Shown here in pieces: positions 1-5,365 of a stretch of 5,365 nucleotides of DNA (position 1 is the first letter of the stretch; every line of letters begins with the position of its first letter). The notes under the pieces are model-generated. The model saw nothing but the letters and a program-made list of their open reading frames with translations. It ran no database searches and was not told where the DNA came from. A program made the translations under genes and the position numbers. Origin of the DNA: Kiloniellales bacterium (GTDB taxonomy: Bacteria; Pseudomonadota; Alphaproteobacteria; Kiloniellales; JAKSBE01); assembly GCA_030067055.1 (NCBI GenBank), contig JASJAL010000298.1:1-5365 (forward strand), read 5' to 3'.

Positions 1-98
1 ACCATGCGCTGCTTGGCAATGGGCAGGATCCGCCGCACCTCGAAGCCGCCGAGGTCCCGCGACCGCGGGTCGATTACCCGAGTGATTGCTTCCGCCAT
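1..98 (-). CDS. Pirin-family protein, N-terminal fragment (3' end beyond the window)
   Basis: Only the first 32 codons are visible, reading from the ATG at 98-96 off the low-coordinate edge. The translation contains RDLGGFEVRRILP at residues 14-26, followed by AKQRM, which is the typical opening of pirin proteins (an early beta strand of the cupin fold, just before the usual GPF-[IV]-F-x-D segment, which would lie outside the window). Pirins are cytoplasmic bicupin proteins that bind a metal. Some bacterial members have quercetin 2,3-dioxygenase activity, others bind enzymes or regulators, and most have no proven function. The metal-binding histidines are not in view, so activity cannot be judged. 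The gene follows deoA on the same strand after 102 bases, so it may have its own promoter or be read through from the nucleoside operon. No functional link to nucleoside metabolism is evident. The family call rests on one short but characteristic stretch. Confidence 0.83.
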   Translation of the reverse strand, partial: MAEAITRVIDPRSRDLGGFEVRRILPIAKQRM

Positions 99-200
99 GG
101 ATCGTCTTTCTCCAAGTGCCGTTCCTGCCAGCTTTCAGGTCCGCTTGCCCGTCCGGTTTGAAATGCTGACTTTGCCTCGTAGTTTCATCATGGCCGATCG
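99..200. other. Intergenic gap between deoA and the pirin gene
   Basis: This 102-base stretch is the only non-coding segment of note and is visibly less GC-rich than the flanking genes. Apart from the ribosome binding site near 110-113, I see no convincing promoter, operator or terminator. A weak inverted repeat (CCTG at 124-127 against CAGG at 136-139) has only four pairs and no T-run on either side, so it is not a credible intrinsic terminator. A minus-strand ATG here opens a frame of only 17 codons with no sign of being a gene. A promoter for the pirin gene could be hidden here, because alphaproteobacterial promoters are often weakly conserved. Confidence 0.6.
110..113 (-). promoter_or_regulatory. 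Probable ribosome binding site of the pirin gene
   Basis: On the minus strand the sequence TTGGAGAAAG lies upstream of the ATG at 98. Its GGAG core is at 113-110, 11 bases from the start codon, which is slightly long. It supports the ATG at 98 as the start, and the pirin-like sequence beginning a few residues later agrees. Confidence 0.5.
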
Positions 201-1526
201 TTAGGCGTCGATGCGGGCGTGGATCGTCCGTGCTTCGGCGCGGCCTTCGCCCAGCGCAAATGCCGCACGCAGCTGCTCCGCTGCCGCCTCGCCCTCATCT
301 TCCGTCCGGGCGTGGACAATCGCGAGCGGGCTGTCGGGGCCGACAACCTCTCCGAGGCCGGCGATCTCGGTCAGGCCGACGCTGTGATCGATGGCGTCGT
401 CGGCCCGGCGCCGGCCGCCGCCCAGGCTCAGCACCGCGAGGCCGACCGCCCGGACGTCGATCGCGGTGACCGTTCCGGCCGCCTCCGGATAGGCAGCGAC
501 CTGGCAGGCGGCCTCGGGCAGGTGGCGTTTCGGCGCCTCGACCAGATCACCGGGGCCGCCGAGGGCGGCGACCATGCCTTGAAAGCGCTCGGCCGCCGCA
601 CCGCCGTCCAGCACGGCCGCGATGGCGGCCTCTGCCGCCGCCGGGCCCTCGGCCAGTCCGCCGATCTGCAGCAGCTCGCTCGCAAGCGCGACCACCACGT
701 CGTGCAGACGCGGGTCGCGATCGGCGCCGGTCAGGTAGTCGATCGCCTCGCGCACCTCCAGGGCGTTGCCGGCGCTGCGGCCGAGCACCTGGTTCATGTC
801 GGTGATCAGGGCGCGGGTGTCGAGGCCCGCGCCGTTGGCGACCGCGACGATGCTCTCGGCCAGGGCCTTGGCATCCTCCATCTCGGCCATGAAGGCGCCG
901 CTGCCCACCTTGACGTCCATGATCAGACCCTGCAGTCCGGCGGCCAGCTTCTTGGATAGGATCGAGGCAGTAATCAGCGGGATGGACTCTACCGTCGCGG
1001 TGACGTCGCGGATCGCGTAGAGGCGCTTGTCGGCCGGGGCCAGGTCGGCGGTCTGGCCGATGATCGCGCAGCCGGCCTCGGCGACGGCTCGCCGGAAAGC
1101 CTCGATGTCGGGTTGGCTCCGATAGCCGGGGATGGAGTCCAGCTTGTCCAAGGTGCCGCCGGTGTGGCCCAGGCCGCGGCCGGAGATCATCGGCACCGCC
1201 GCACCGCAGGCGGCGAGGATCGCGGCCAGCGGTAGGCTCACCTTGTCGCCGACACCGCCCGTGGAATGCTTGTCCAGCACCGGCCGGTCTTCTCCCGACC
1301 AGTCCAGCACCCGGCCGGAAGCCATCATGGCGCGGGTCAGGGCGACGCATTCCCCGCGCTCCAGCCCCTGGAAGAAGATGGCCATGGCGAAGGCCGCGGA
1401 CTGGCCCTCGGTGATCGAGCCGTCGGTGATGCCGGCGACGAAGGCGGCCAAATCCTCGGCCGCCAGCCGTTTGCCGTCCCGCTTGCGGCGGATCACCTCC
1501 TGCGGCAGGAAGCCGGCCGCGGCCAC
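201..1526 (-). CDS. deoA: Thymidine phosphorylase (DeoA)
   Basis: Cytoplasmic enzyme, normally a homodimer, that phosphorolyses thymidine or deoxyuridine to the free base and 2-deoxyribose-1-phosphate. The 441-residue length matches E. coli DeoA (440), and the protein aligns with it from end to end. The N-terminal helical domain (about 1-75) holds QEVIRRKRDG (9-18). The phosphate-binding loop KHSTGGVGDK is at 86-95, and the family signature SGRGLGHTGGTLDKLD is at 115-130, ending in Asp where E. coli has Glu. Residues equivalent to the E. coli substrate-binding His85, Arg171, Ser186 and Lys190 are present as His87, Arg173, Ser188 and Lys192. Further conserved blocks are MDVKVGSGAFM (203-213), TDMNQVLGRSAGNALEVREA (242-261) and the C-terminal GGGRR at 369-373. 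The start is a GTG at 1526-1524 sharing its first G with the deoC TAG stop (TAGTG). A GGAG eight bases upstream supports it, and no nearby ATG fits. It is the last gene of the overlapping operon and no residue appears missing. Confidence 0.97.
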   Translation of the reverse strand: MAAAGFLPQEVIRRKRDGKRLAAEDLAAFVAGITDGSITEGQSAAFAMAIFFQGLERGECVALTRAMMASGRVLDWSGEDRPVLDKHSTGGVGDKVSLPLAAILAACGAAVPMISGRGLGHTGGTLDKLDSIPGYRSQPDIEAFRRAVAEAGCAIIGQTADLAPADKRLYAIRDVTATVESIPLITASILSKKLAAGLQGLIMDVKVGSGAFMAEMEDAKALAESIVAVANGAGLDTRALITDMNQVLGRSAGNALEVREAIDYLTGADRDPRLHDVVVALASELLQIGGLAEGPAAAEAAIAAVLDGGAAAERFQGMVAALGGPGDLVEAPKRHLPEAACQVAAYPEAAGTVTAIDVRAVGLAVLSLGGGRRRADDAIDHSVGLTEIAGLGEVVGPDSPLAIVHARTEDEGEAAAEQLRAAFALGEGRAEARTIHARIDA

Positions 1527-2260
1527 TAGCCGGACTCCAGGGCGGCCAGGACGACATCGAGCAGCTTCGAGGCGCCAATCCGGAAATGTGCCGGTGTCAC
1601 CCAGTCCGCGCCCAGGTGCCGCTCGGCAATGTCCATATAAATCGCCGCGTCCTCGAGGCTGCGGATGCCGCCAGCGGCCTTGAAACCGATCGCGCCGCCG
1701 GCCTTCAGGATCACGCCGAGCATGGCCTCCGCCGCTTCGGGGGTCGCGCCGACGGAGGTCTTGCCGGTCGAGGTCTTGAGGACGTCGGCGCCGGCCACGA
1801 TGGCGTCACGGGCCGCCTCGGCGATCTCGGCCGAGCCGGGAAAGGCCCCGGTCTCGAGGATGACCTTGAGCGAGGTCGTGCCGGCCGCGGCCTTGGCTGC
1901 GGAGATGTTCACCTTGGCGGCATTGCGCTCCCCGGCCAGCCAGGCCCGATAGGGCATGACAAGGTCGAGTTCCGTTGCGCCGTCGGCGACGGCTTGCCGA
2001 ACCTCCGCGGCGACGGACTTGGCCGAACCTTCGCCCTCGGGAAAGTCGATCACGACGGCGATGCCGATCTCGCTGCCGTCCAGGCGTTCGGCCATCTCGG
2101 CGGCGAAGTCTGGCCAGGAGCAGACCGCCGCGACCCTGCCGTGGGGCGTGATCGCCTTGGCGCAAAGCCCGGCGATGTCGTCGTCCCGGGCGTCGTTCAG
2201 GCTGGTCAGGTCGAGGAGAGGCAGCAGCCGGCGCGCCAGTTTCTGCTGGGGCGTGCTCAT
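1526..2260 (-). CDS. deoC: Deoxyribose-phosphate aldolase (DeoC, DERA)
   Basis: Class I aldolase of the cytoplasm that cleaves 2-deoxyribose-5-phosphate to acetaldehyde and glyceraldehyde-3-phosphate through a lysine Schiff base. The 244-residue TIM-barrel protein resembles the E. coli type (259 residues): it opens with LLDLTSLND (15-23), where E. coli has LMDLTTLND. The Schiff-base lysine is Lys162 in LKTSTGKTSVGATPE (161-175), the second catalytic lysine is Lys194 in GFKAAGGIRS (192-201), and the proton-relay aspartate is Asp99 in ELDLVMPYRA (97-106). These correspond to E. coli Lys167, Lys201 and Asp102. Cys47 also aligns with E. coli Cys47. The C-terminus is shorter than in E. coli and lacks its terminal tyrosine tail, which can affect turnover. 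The ATG at 2260-2258 overlaps the cdd stop as ATGA and has an AGGA six bases upstream. The reading frame is open well upstream through cdd, but that extension has no family resemblance. It acts on deoxyribose released by DeoA once isomerised by a phosphopentomutase encoded elsewhere. Confidence 0.97.
   Translation of the reverse strand: MSTPQQKLARRLLPLLDLTSLNDARDDDIAGLCAKAITPHGRVAAVCSWPDFAAEMAERLDGSEIGIAVVIDFPEGEGSAKSVAAEVRQAVADGATELDLVMPYRAWLAGERNAAKVNISAAKAAAGTTSLKVILETGAFPGSAEIAEAARDAIVAGADVLKTSTGKTSVGATPEAAEAMLGVILKAGGAIGFKAAGGIRSLEDAAIYMDIAERHLGADWVTPAHFRIGASKLLDVVLAALESG
1535..1538 (-). promoter_or_regulatory. Ribosome binding site deciding the GTG start of deoA
   Basis: GGAG at 1538-1535 on the minus strand lies inside the last codons of deoC (Leu-Glu-Ser-Gly-stop), eight bases from the GTG at 1526. 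Spacing and position favour this non-ATG start and suggest that ribosomes finishing deoC restart on deoA. Confidence 0.7.
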
Positions 2261-2658
2261 TCCTTTTCCTGCTCCAGGAAGAAGGCCTCGGGCAGCAGCT
2301 CGCCCAGGGTGAAGCTGCGCCGAATACCCTCGGTGCCCGCGACGTGGATCGGCGTTCCGGCAGCGGCAAACTCGGCCAGGCGTTGGCGGCAGCCGCCGCA
2401 GGGCGTGCAGAGGCGCTCGCCCTCGGCCAGGACCAGGACCTCGGCGATTTCGCGGGCGCCGGCCGCGACCATGGCACCGAGAGCGCTGGTCTCCGCGCAC
2501 TGGCCCTCCGGGTAGGCGGCGTTCTCGACGTTGCAACCGGCGAAAAGCCGGCCGTCGCCGCTGCGGAGGCAAGCTCCAACCCGGAAGCCCGAATAAGGGG
2601 CGTGGGCATTGTCCCGGGCCGCCTTGGCCAGGCGGATCATCTCGTCGAGCTCGCTCAT
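2257..2658 (-). CDS. cdd: Cytidine deaminase (Cdd)
   Basis: Zinc enzyme of the cytoplasm that hydrolytically deaminates cytidine and deoxycytidine to uridine and deoxyuridine. At 133 residues it has the length of the small homotetrameric class (as in Bacillus), not the long dimeric E. coli class. All hallmarks are visible: APYSGFRVGA at 20-29, the nucleoside-binding CNVENAAYPEG at 42-52, Cys54-Ala-Glu56 with the first zinc ligand and the catalytic glutamate, and PCGGCRQ at 86-92 with the other two zinc ligands, Cys87 and Cys90. The C-terminal segment from about 115 (SFTLGELLPEAF) is also standard. The ATG at 2658-2656 overlaps the stop of the second permease gene as ATGA. The best Shine-Dalgarno match, AAGGA at 2666-2662, lies only three bases from the ATG, so translation probably relies on coupling. 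In this operon Cdd feeds deoxyuridine to DeoA. The reading frame is open far upstream inside the permease gene, but that part is a shadow frame. Confidence 0.97.
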   Translation of the reverse strand: MSELDEMIRLAKAARDNAHAPYSGFRVGACLRSGDGRLFAGCNVENAAYPEGQCAETSALGAMVAAGAREIAEVLVLAEGERLCTPCGGCRQRLAEFAAAGTPIHVAGTEGIRRSFTLGELLPEAFFLEQEKE

Positions 2659-3629
2659 TTGTCCTTCACGTAGGGAATGCCGCTGGCCTTTGGCGCAACG
2701 GCGCGGCCGACGAAGCCGGCCAGCAGGATCACGGTGAGCGCGTAGGGCAGGGCCTGGATGACCTGGACCGGGATTACGCCGATGCCGGGCAGGGCCACTC
2801 CCTGGAGGCGGATCTGCAGCGCATCCGCGAAGGCGAAGAGCAGGCAGGCGGCCACCGTCGGCACCGGCTTCCACTTGCCGAAGATCATCGCCGCCAGGGC
2901 CAGGTAGCCCTTGCCCGCGGTCATGTCGCGCACGAAGCCCGCGGCGTGGGCAGTGGAGAGGTATGCACCGGCGACCCCGCAGAGAAAACCGCAGAGCAAC
3001 ATCGCCCGATAGCGCAGCGCGGCCACCGAGATGCCGGCGGTGTCGACGGCGTGGGGGTTCTCGCCGACCGCGCGTAATCGCAGGCCGAAGCGGGTCCGGT
3101 AGATCAGCAGCGCGACTAGGGGCAGGATCGCGATGGTGAGGTAGACCAGGATGTTGTGGCCGCTGATCACCTCCGAATAGACCGGGCCTATCAGCGGGAT
3201 CGGCGCCAGCCATTCGCTCATGGGCAGGTCGAAGCCGATGAAACGTCCCGAACCCTGCAGCGACGGCGTGACCCCGTTGAGGCCGAACCAGGCGACGGCC
3301 AGGGTCGGCCCGAGGCCGGCGACCAGGATGTTGATCGCCATGCCCGAGACCACCTGGTTGCCGTTGTGGGTGACGCAAGCATAGGCGTGCAGCGTCGCCA
3401 GGGACATCGAGACGACGATCGCGGCGCCGAGCCCGAGCCAAGCCGAGTTGGCGACCGCCGCCATCGCCGCGGCGGCGAAGGCGCCGGCCAGCATCTTGCC
3501 CTCCAGGCCGATGTCGATGACCCCGGAGCGCTCGGCGACCATGCCGGCGAAGGCGGCGAGCAGCAGCGGCGTCGCGACCCGTACCGTGGCGTCGATCAGG
3601 AGCAGGATCAGGAGGAAGGTCTCGCCCAT
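2655..3629 (-). CDS. Nucleoside-type ABC transporter permease, second subunit (NupC/NupQ-like)
   Basis: Inner-membrane permease of the BPD_transp_2 family (the branched-chain amino acid/ribose type), of the branch found with BMP-family nucleoside-binding lipoproteins. The 324 residues are mostly hydrophobic, with membrane segments at roughly 5-30, 47-60, 64-82, 95-115, 158-177, 208-224, 241-251, 256-270 and 288-308. Diagnostic stretches are ERSGVIDIGLEGKMLAG at 33-49, GNQVVSGMAINIL at 90-102, GENPHAVDTAGI at 189-200 (probably the cytoplasmic loop that meets the ATPase) and AGKGYLALAAMIFGKWKP at 238-255. It should form a heterodimer with the permease encoded just upstream. The ATG at 3629-3627 shares one base with the preceding TGA stop (TGATG), and an AGGAGG sits ten bases upstream. 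It is followed by cdd with a 4-base overlap, tying uptake to deamination. The family is confident. The substrate (nucleosides rather than another small molecule) comes from family knowledge plus the catabolic neighbours. Confidence 0.93.
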   Translation of the reverse strand: MGETFLLILLLIDATVRVATPLLLAAFAGMVAERSGVIDIGLEGKMLAGAFAAAAMAAVANSAWLGLGAAIVVSMSLATLHAYACVTHNGNQVVSGMAINILVAGLGPTLAVAWFGLNGVTPSLQGSGRFIGFDLPMSEWLAPIPLIGPVYSEVISGHNILVYLTIAILPLVALLIYRTRFGLRLRAVGENPHAVDTAGISVAALRYRAMLLCGFLCGVAGAYLSTAHAAGFVRDMTAGKGYLALAAMIFGKWKPVPTVAACLLFAFADALQIRLQGVALPGIGVIPVQVIQALPYALTVILLAGFVGRAVAPKASGIPYVKDK

Positions 3630-4744
3630 CAGGCCGTTGCCTCCTGCGGCGCTTCCCGCGATCTCGCCCGGAAGAAGGCGACGATGGGCCGGCGGAAGAT
3701 GTTCTCCAGGGCGCCGCAGAACAGGATCACCAGGCCCTGGATCACCACCACCATGTCGCTGGTGAAGGTCGGGATCTCGAAGGCCAGCTCGCTGCCGCCC
3801 TGGTAGAGGGCCCCGAACAGCAGCGCGGCCAGGATCACCCCGACCGGATGGTTGCGGCCCATCAGGGCGACAGCGATGCCGGTGAAGCCGAAGCCGGCCG
3901 AAAATCCGAGCATCAGGCGGTGCTGCGACCCCATGACCTCGTTGATCGCGAGCAGGCCGGCGAGCGCCCCTGACAGGGCCATGGCCAGCATGATGCTGCG
4001 TCCGGGCGAGATCCCGCCGTAGCGCGCGGCCTGCTCGTTGGCCCCGGTGCAGCGCAGTTCGTAGCCCCAGCGGCTGCGCCAGAGAAAGAGCCAGACGAGT
4101 CCGGCCGCGGCCAGGGCGAGCAAGAAGGTCACGTTGAGCGGCGAGGGCCCGGTCCGCACGCCCAGGGCGCGCAGGACCTCGTGGGCGTAGGGCAGGTGCC
4201 CGGCCTCGGCGAAGCGGGCGGTCTGCGGCACCTGCTGGCCCGGCTCGATCAGGATCTCAACCAGCAGGTAGTTGAGCAGGATCGCGGCCAGGAAGTTGAA
4301 CATGATCGTGGTGATCACGGTGTGGCTGCCGCGCTCGGCCTGCAGGTAGCCGGGCACGAAGGCCCAGAAGCCGCCGAACAGCATGGCGCCCAGCACCGCC
4401 AGCGGCAGCAGCAGCGGCCAGGGCAGGTCGCCCAGGGCCAGGCAGACCAGGGCCACGCCCAGGCCGCCGATCAGGGCCTGGCCTTCGCCGCCGATGTTGA
4501 ACAGGCCGCAGTGGAAGGCGACGGCCACGGCCAAACCGGTGAAGATCAGGCTGGTGGTGTAGAATAGGGTGTAGCCGATCTGGTCCCAGGAGCCGAAGGC
4601 GCCCCAGACCAGGGCCTTGAGCGCTTCCCAGGGGTTCTCGCCGACCAGCAGCACGACCACGCCGGCCAGCAGCAGAGCGACCAACAGGTTGACGAGCGGG
4701 ATCAGCACGAGGTCGACCCAGCGCGGCAGGCCGTCCCCGGTCAC
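3629..4744 (-). CDS. Nucleoside-type ABC transporter permease, first subunit (NupB/NupP-like)
   Basis: Inner-membrane permease of the BPD_transp_2 family, 371 residues, the larger partner of the heterodimeric channel. The N-terminus is hydrophobic (about 12-34), and further membrane segments lie near 58-77, 88-104, 109-131, 143-165, 204-222, 250-270, 285-315 and 331-349. Family hallmarks are FNIGGEGQ at 82-89, GSHTVITTIMFNFLA at 139-153, the cytoplasmic loop RCTGANEQAARYGGI at 231-245 (probable ATPase contact) and GFGFTGIAVALMGRNHP at 284-300. The order ATPase, larger permease, smaller permease matches the nup operons of Gram-positive bacteria and many proteobacterial relatives. The start is a GTG at 4744-4742 overlapping the ATPase stop by four bases (GTGA), with GGAGG seven bases upstream. 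The basic, non-membrane tail (about 351-371) carries the coupled start of the next gene. Transport of (deoxy)nucleosides is inferred from family and operon; the exact specificity would be set mainly by the binding protein, which is not in the window. Confidence 0.93.
   Translation of the reverse strand: MTGDGLPRWVDLVLIPLVNLLVALLLAGVVVLLVGENPWEALKALVWGAFGSWDQIGYTLFYTTSLIFTGLAVAVAFHCGLFNIGGEGQALIGGLGVALVCLALGDLPWPLLLPLAVLGAMLFGGFWAFVPGYLQAERGSHTVITTIMFNFLAAILLNYLLVEILIEPGQQVPQTARFAEAGHLPYAHEVLRALGVRTGPSPLNVTFLLALAAAGLVWLFLWRSRWGYELRCTGANEQAARYGGISPGRSIMLAMALSGALAGLLAINEVMGSQHRLMLGFSAGFGFTGIAVALMGRNHPVGVILAALLFGALYQGGSELAFEIPTFTSDMVVVIQGLVILFCGALENIFRRPIVAFFRARSREAPQEATA
3640..3645 (-). promoter_or_regulatory. 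Ribosome binding site of the second permease gene
   Basis: A perfect AGGAGG on the minus strand (3645-3640) lies inside the last codons of the first permease gene, ten bases before the ATG at 3629. It supports this start and efficient reinitiation at the TGATG junction. Confidence 0.7.
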
Positions 4745-5365
4745 GCTGCATCCTCCGAGATCCCCGCCATCAGCAGGCCGATCTTCCGGCGGTCGGCCTC
4801 GGCGGTCGGCATCTCGCCGACGATCCGGCCCTCGTGCATGACCACGATCCGGTCGGCCAGGGCCAAGATCTCCTCCAGCTCGGCGGAGACCAGCAGGATC
4901 GCCTTGCCGGCGTCGCGCATCTCGATCAGACGGCGGTGGATGAACTCGATGGCGCCGATGTCGACCCCGCGGGTCGGCTGCCCGACCAAAAGCAGGGCCG
5001 GGTCGCGCTCGATCTCGCGAGCCAGGACGAGCTTCTGCTGGTTGCCGCCGGAAAAGGAGCCGGTTCGCAGCAGGGGTGAAGCGGGCCGAACGTCGAAGGC
5101 CTGCATCAGGCTCTCGCAGTGCGCGACGATCTTGGGCCGCTCGCTCAGCAGGGGGCCGTTGTAGGCGGGGTCGTCATGATAGCCGAGGATCGCCGTTTCG
5201 CTGGCGTCGAAGCCGACGATGACGCCCATGCGAAGGCGGTCCTCGGGCACGTGGCCCAGGCCGAGATGCCGCAGCTCTCTCGGATGGGTCGACTGATAGC
5301 CCGAGAGGATGCTCCGGCCCTTCAGCTTGACCTCGCCGTCGGTGAAGCCGCGCAACCCGACCAGG
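4741..5365 (-). CDS. Nucleoside-type ABC transporter ATP-binding protein, C-terminal half (5' end beyond the window)
   Basis: The last 207 residues of a fused double-domain ATPase, cut by the high-coordinate edge. The family is about 500 residues long, so the first nucleotide-binding domain and the Walker A region of the second are not seen. Numbering from the first visible residue, the second domain shows HVPEDR at 38-43, the ABC signature FSGGNQQKLVLARE at 104-117, the Walker B region LLLVGQPTRGVD at 124-135 and GAIEFIHRRL at 137-146. It ends with IGLLMAGI (196-203), typical of this subgroup. QPTRG-x-D followed by GAIE-[FY]-IH is characteristic of nucleoside/BMP-linked ATPases rather than ribose or xylose ones, whose second domain normally reads DEPTRG. 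Here the usual Walker B Asp and catalytic Glu positions are Gly and Gln, and the switch histidine position is not His (VSAELEE, 159-165). The protein should sit on the cytoplasmic face and power the two downstream permeases. An in-frame TTG near 5355 is not a real start, since homology continues upstream to the edge. Confidence 0.93.
   Translation of the reverse strand, partial: LVGLRGFTDGEVKLKGRSILSGYQSTHPRELRHLGLGHVPEDRLRMGVIVGFDASETAILGYHDDPAYNGPLLSERPKIVAHCESLMQAFDVRPASPLLRTGSFSGGNQQKLVLAREIERDPALLLVGQPTRGVDIGAIEFIHRRLIEMRDAGKAILLVSAELEEILALADRIVVMHEGRIVGEMPTAEADRRKIGLLMAGISEDAA
4752..4756 (-). promoter_or_regulatory. Ribosome binding site deciding the GTG start of the first permease
   Basis: GGAGG on the minus strand (4756-4752) lies within the final codons of the ATPase gene, seven bases before the GTG at 4744. 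The good spacing and the 4-base GTGA overlap make this GTG a better start than any internal codon, and the N-terminal membrane segment is then intact. Confidence 0.7.

Noticed and set aside
60..72. Inverted repeat CGACC-GCG-GGTCG as a possible operator or hairpin
   Set aside because: It falls inside the early pirin coding sequence, is only five pairs long, and such repeats are expected by chance in GC-rich DNA.
158..163. Plus-strand TTGAAA resembling a -35 box in the gap after deoA
   Set aside because: No matching -10 element lies at a suitable distance, and it would drive transcription antisense to deoA with no gene to serve.
219..959. Plus-strand open frame of 246 codons opposite deoA
   Set aside because: It lies wholly antisense to a convincing deoA. 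Its composition (Gly, Arg, Asp, Ala, His, Gln) is what GC-rich third positions produce in a complementary frame, and no family is recognisable.
1137..1139. Asp instead of Glu at the end of the DeoA family signature (residue 130)
   Set aside because: It is a conservative change outside the residues that bind substrate or phosphate, and everything else in the enzyme is intact.
1676..1684. DeoC GFKAAGG where E. coli has GFKPAGG
   Set aside because: The catalytic lysine is kept, and Ala at this position is common among other aldolases of the family, so it is not a sign of altered function.
1586..2515. Plus-strand open frame of 309 codons opposite deoC and cdd
   Set aside because: It runs across the junction of two firmly identified minus-strand genes and translates to low-complexity Gly/Arg/Asp-rich sequence. 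It is a GC-bias shadow.
1526..2572. Longer deoC with an N-terminal extension into cdd
   Set aside because: The extension is an Arg/Pro-rich shadow of cdd. DERA similarity begins close to the ATG at 2260, which has a good ribosome binding site.
2257..3441. Possible permease-Cdd fusion or frameshift product, because the cdd frame stays open far upstream
   Set aside because: The upstream part translates to Arg/Pro-rich sequence with no family likeness, while the permease itself is intact in its own frame to a normal C-terminus. The ATGA overlap explains the junction without frameshifting.
3156..3806. Plus-strand open frame of 216 codons opposite the two permease genes
   Set aside because: It is rich in Asp, Arg, Gln and His, the usual antisense image of hydrophobic membrane codons, and has no recognisable domain or supported start.

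Overview
This window is one minus-strand operon for uptake and breakdown of pyrimidine (deoxy)nucleosides, followed by the start of a separate pirin-family gene. Every recognisable gene is on the minus strand, so transcription runs from the high coordinates to the low ones. Base composition is strongly GC-rich, codons end mostly in G or C, and the gene order (nucleoside ABC transporter, cdd, deoC, deoA) fits a GC-rich proteobacterium. An alphaproteobacterium is my best guess from protein flavour and operon style, but this is inference and was not tested.

Layout in transcription order: 5365-4741, the C-terminal half of a two-domain ABC ATPase of the nucleoside/BMP type (its start lies outside the window); 4744-3629, first permease; 3629-2655, second permease; 2658-2257, cytidine deaminase (cdd); 2260-1526, deoxyribose-phosphate aldolase (deoC); 1526-201, thymidine phosphorylase (deoA); 200-99, a 102-base gap; 98-1, the first 32 codons of a pirin-family protein. 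All five junctions inside the operon overlap by 1 or 4 bases, so the six genes are almost certainly one transcript with coupled translation.

Working model (known family functions joined by inference): a periplasmic BmpA-like lipoprotein, probably encoded upstream of the window, hands nucleosides to the two-permease/ATPase importer. Cdd deaminates (deoxy)cytidine to (deoxy)uridine. DeoA splits deoxyuridine or thymidine with phosphate into the base and deoxyribose-1-phosphate. After isomerisation by a phosphopentomutase (DeoB, not in this window), DeoC cleaves deoxyribose-5-phosphate to acetaldehyde and glyceraldehyde-3-phosphate for central metabolism.

I looked for an undescribed system on both strands and in the only sizeable gap and did not find one. 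The long plus-strand open frames are explained by GC-rich codon bias opposite real genes. The points worth a second look are modest: the unbroken chain of overlaps, the degenerate second nucleotide-binding site of the ATPase, a possible hairpin around the deoA start, and the missing deoB.
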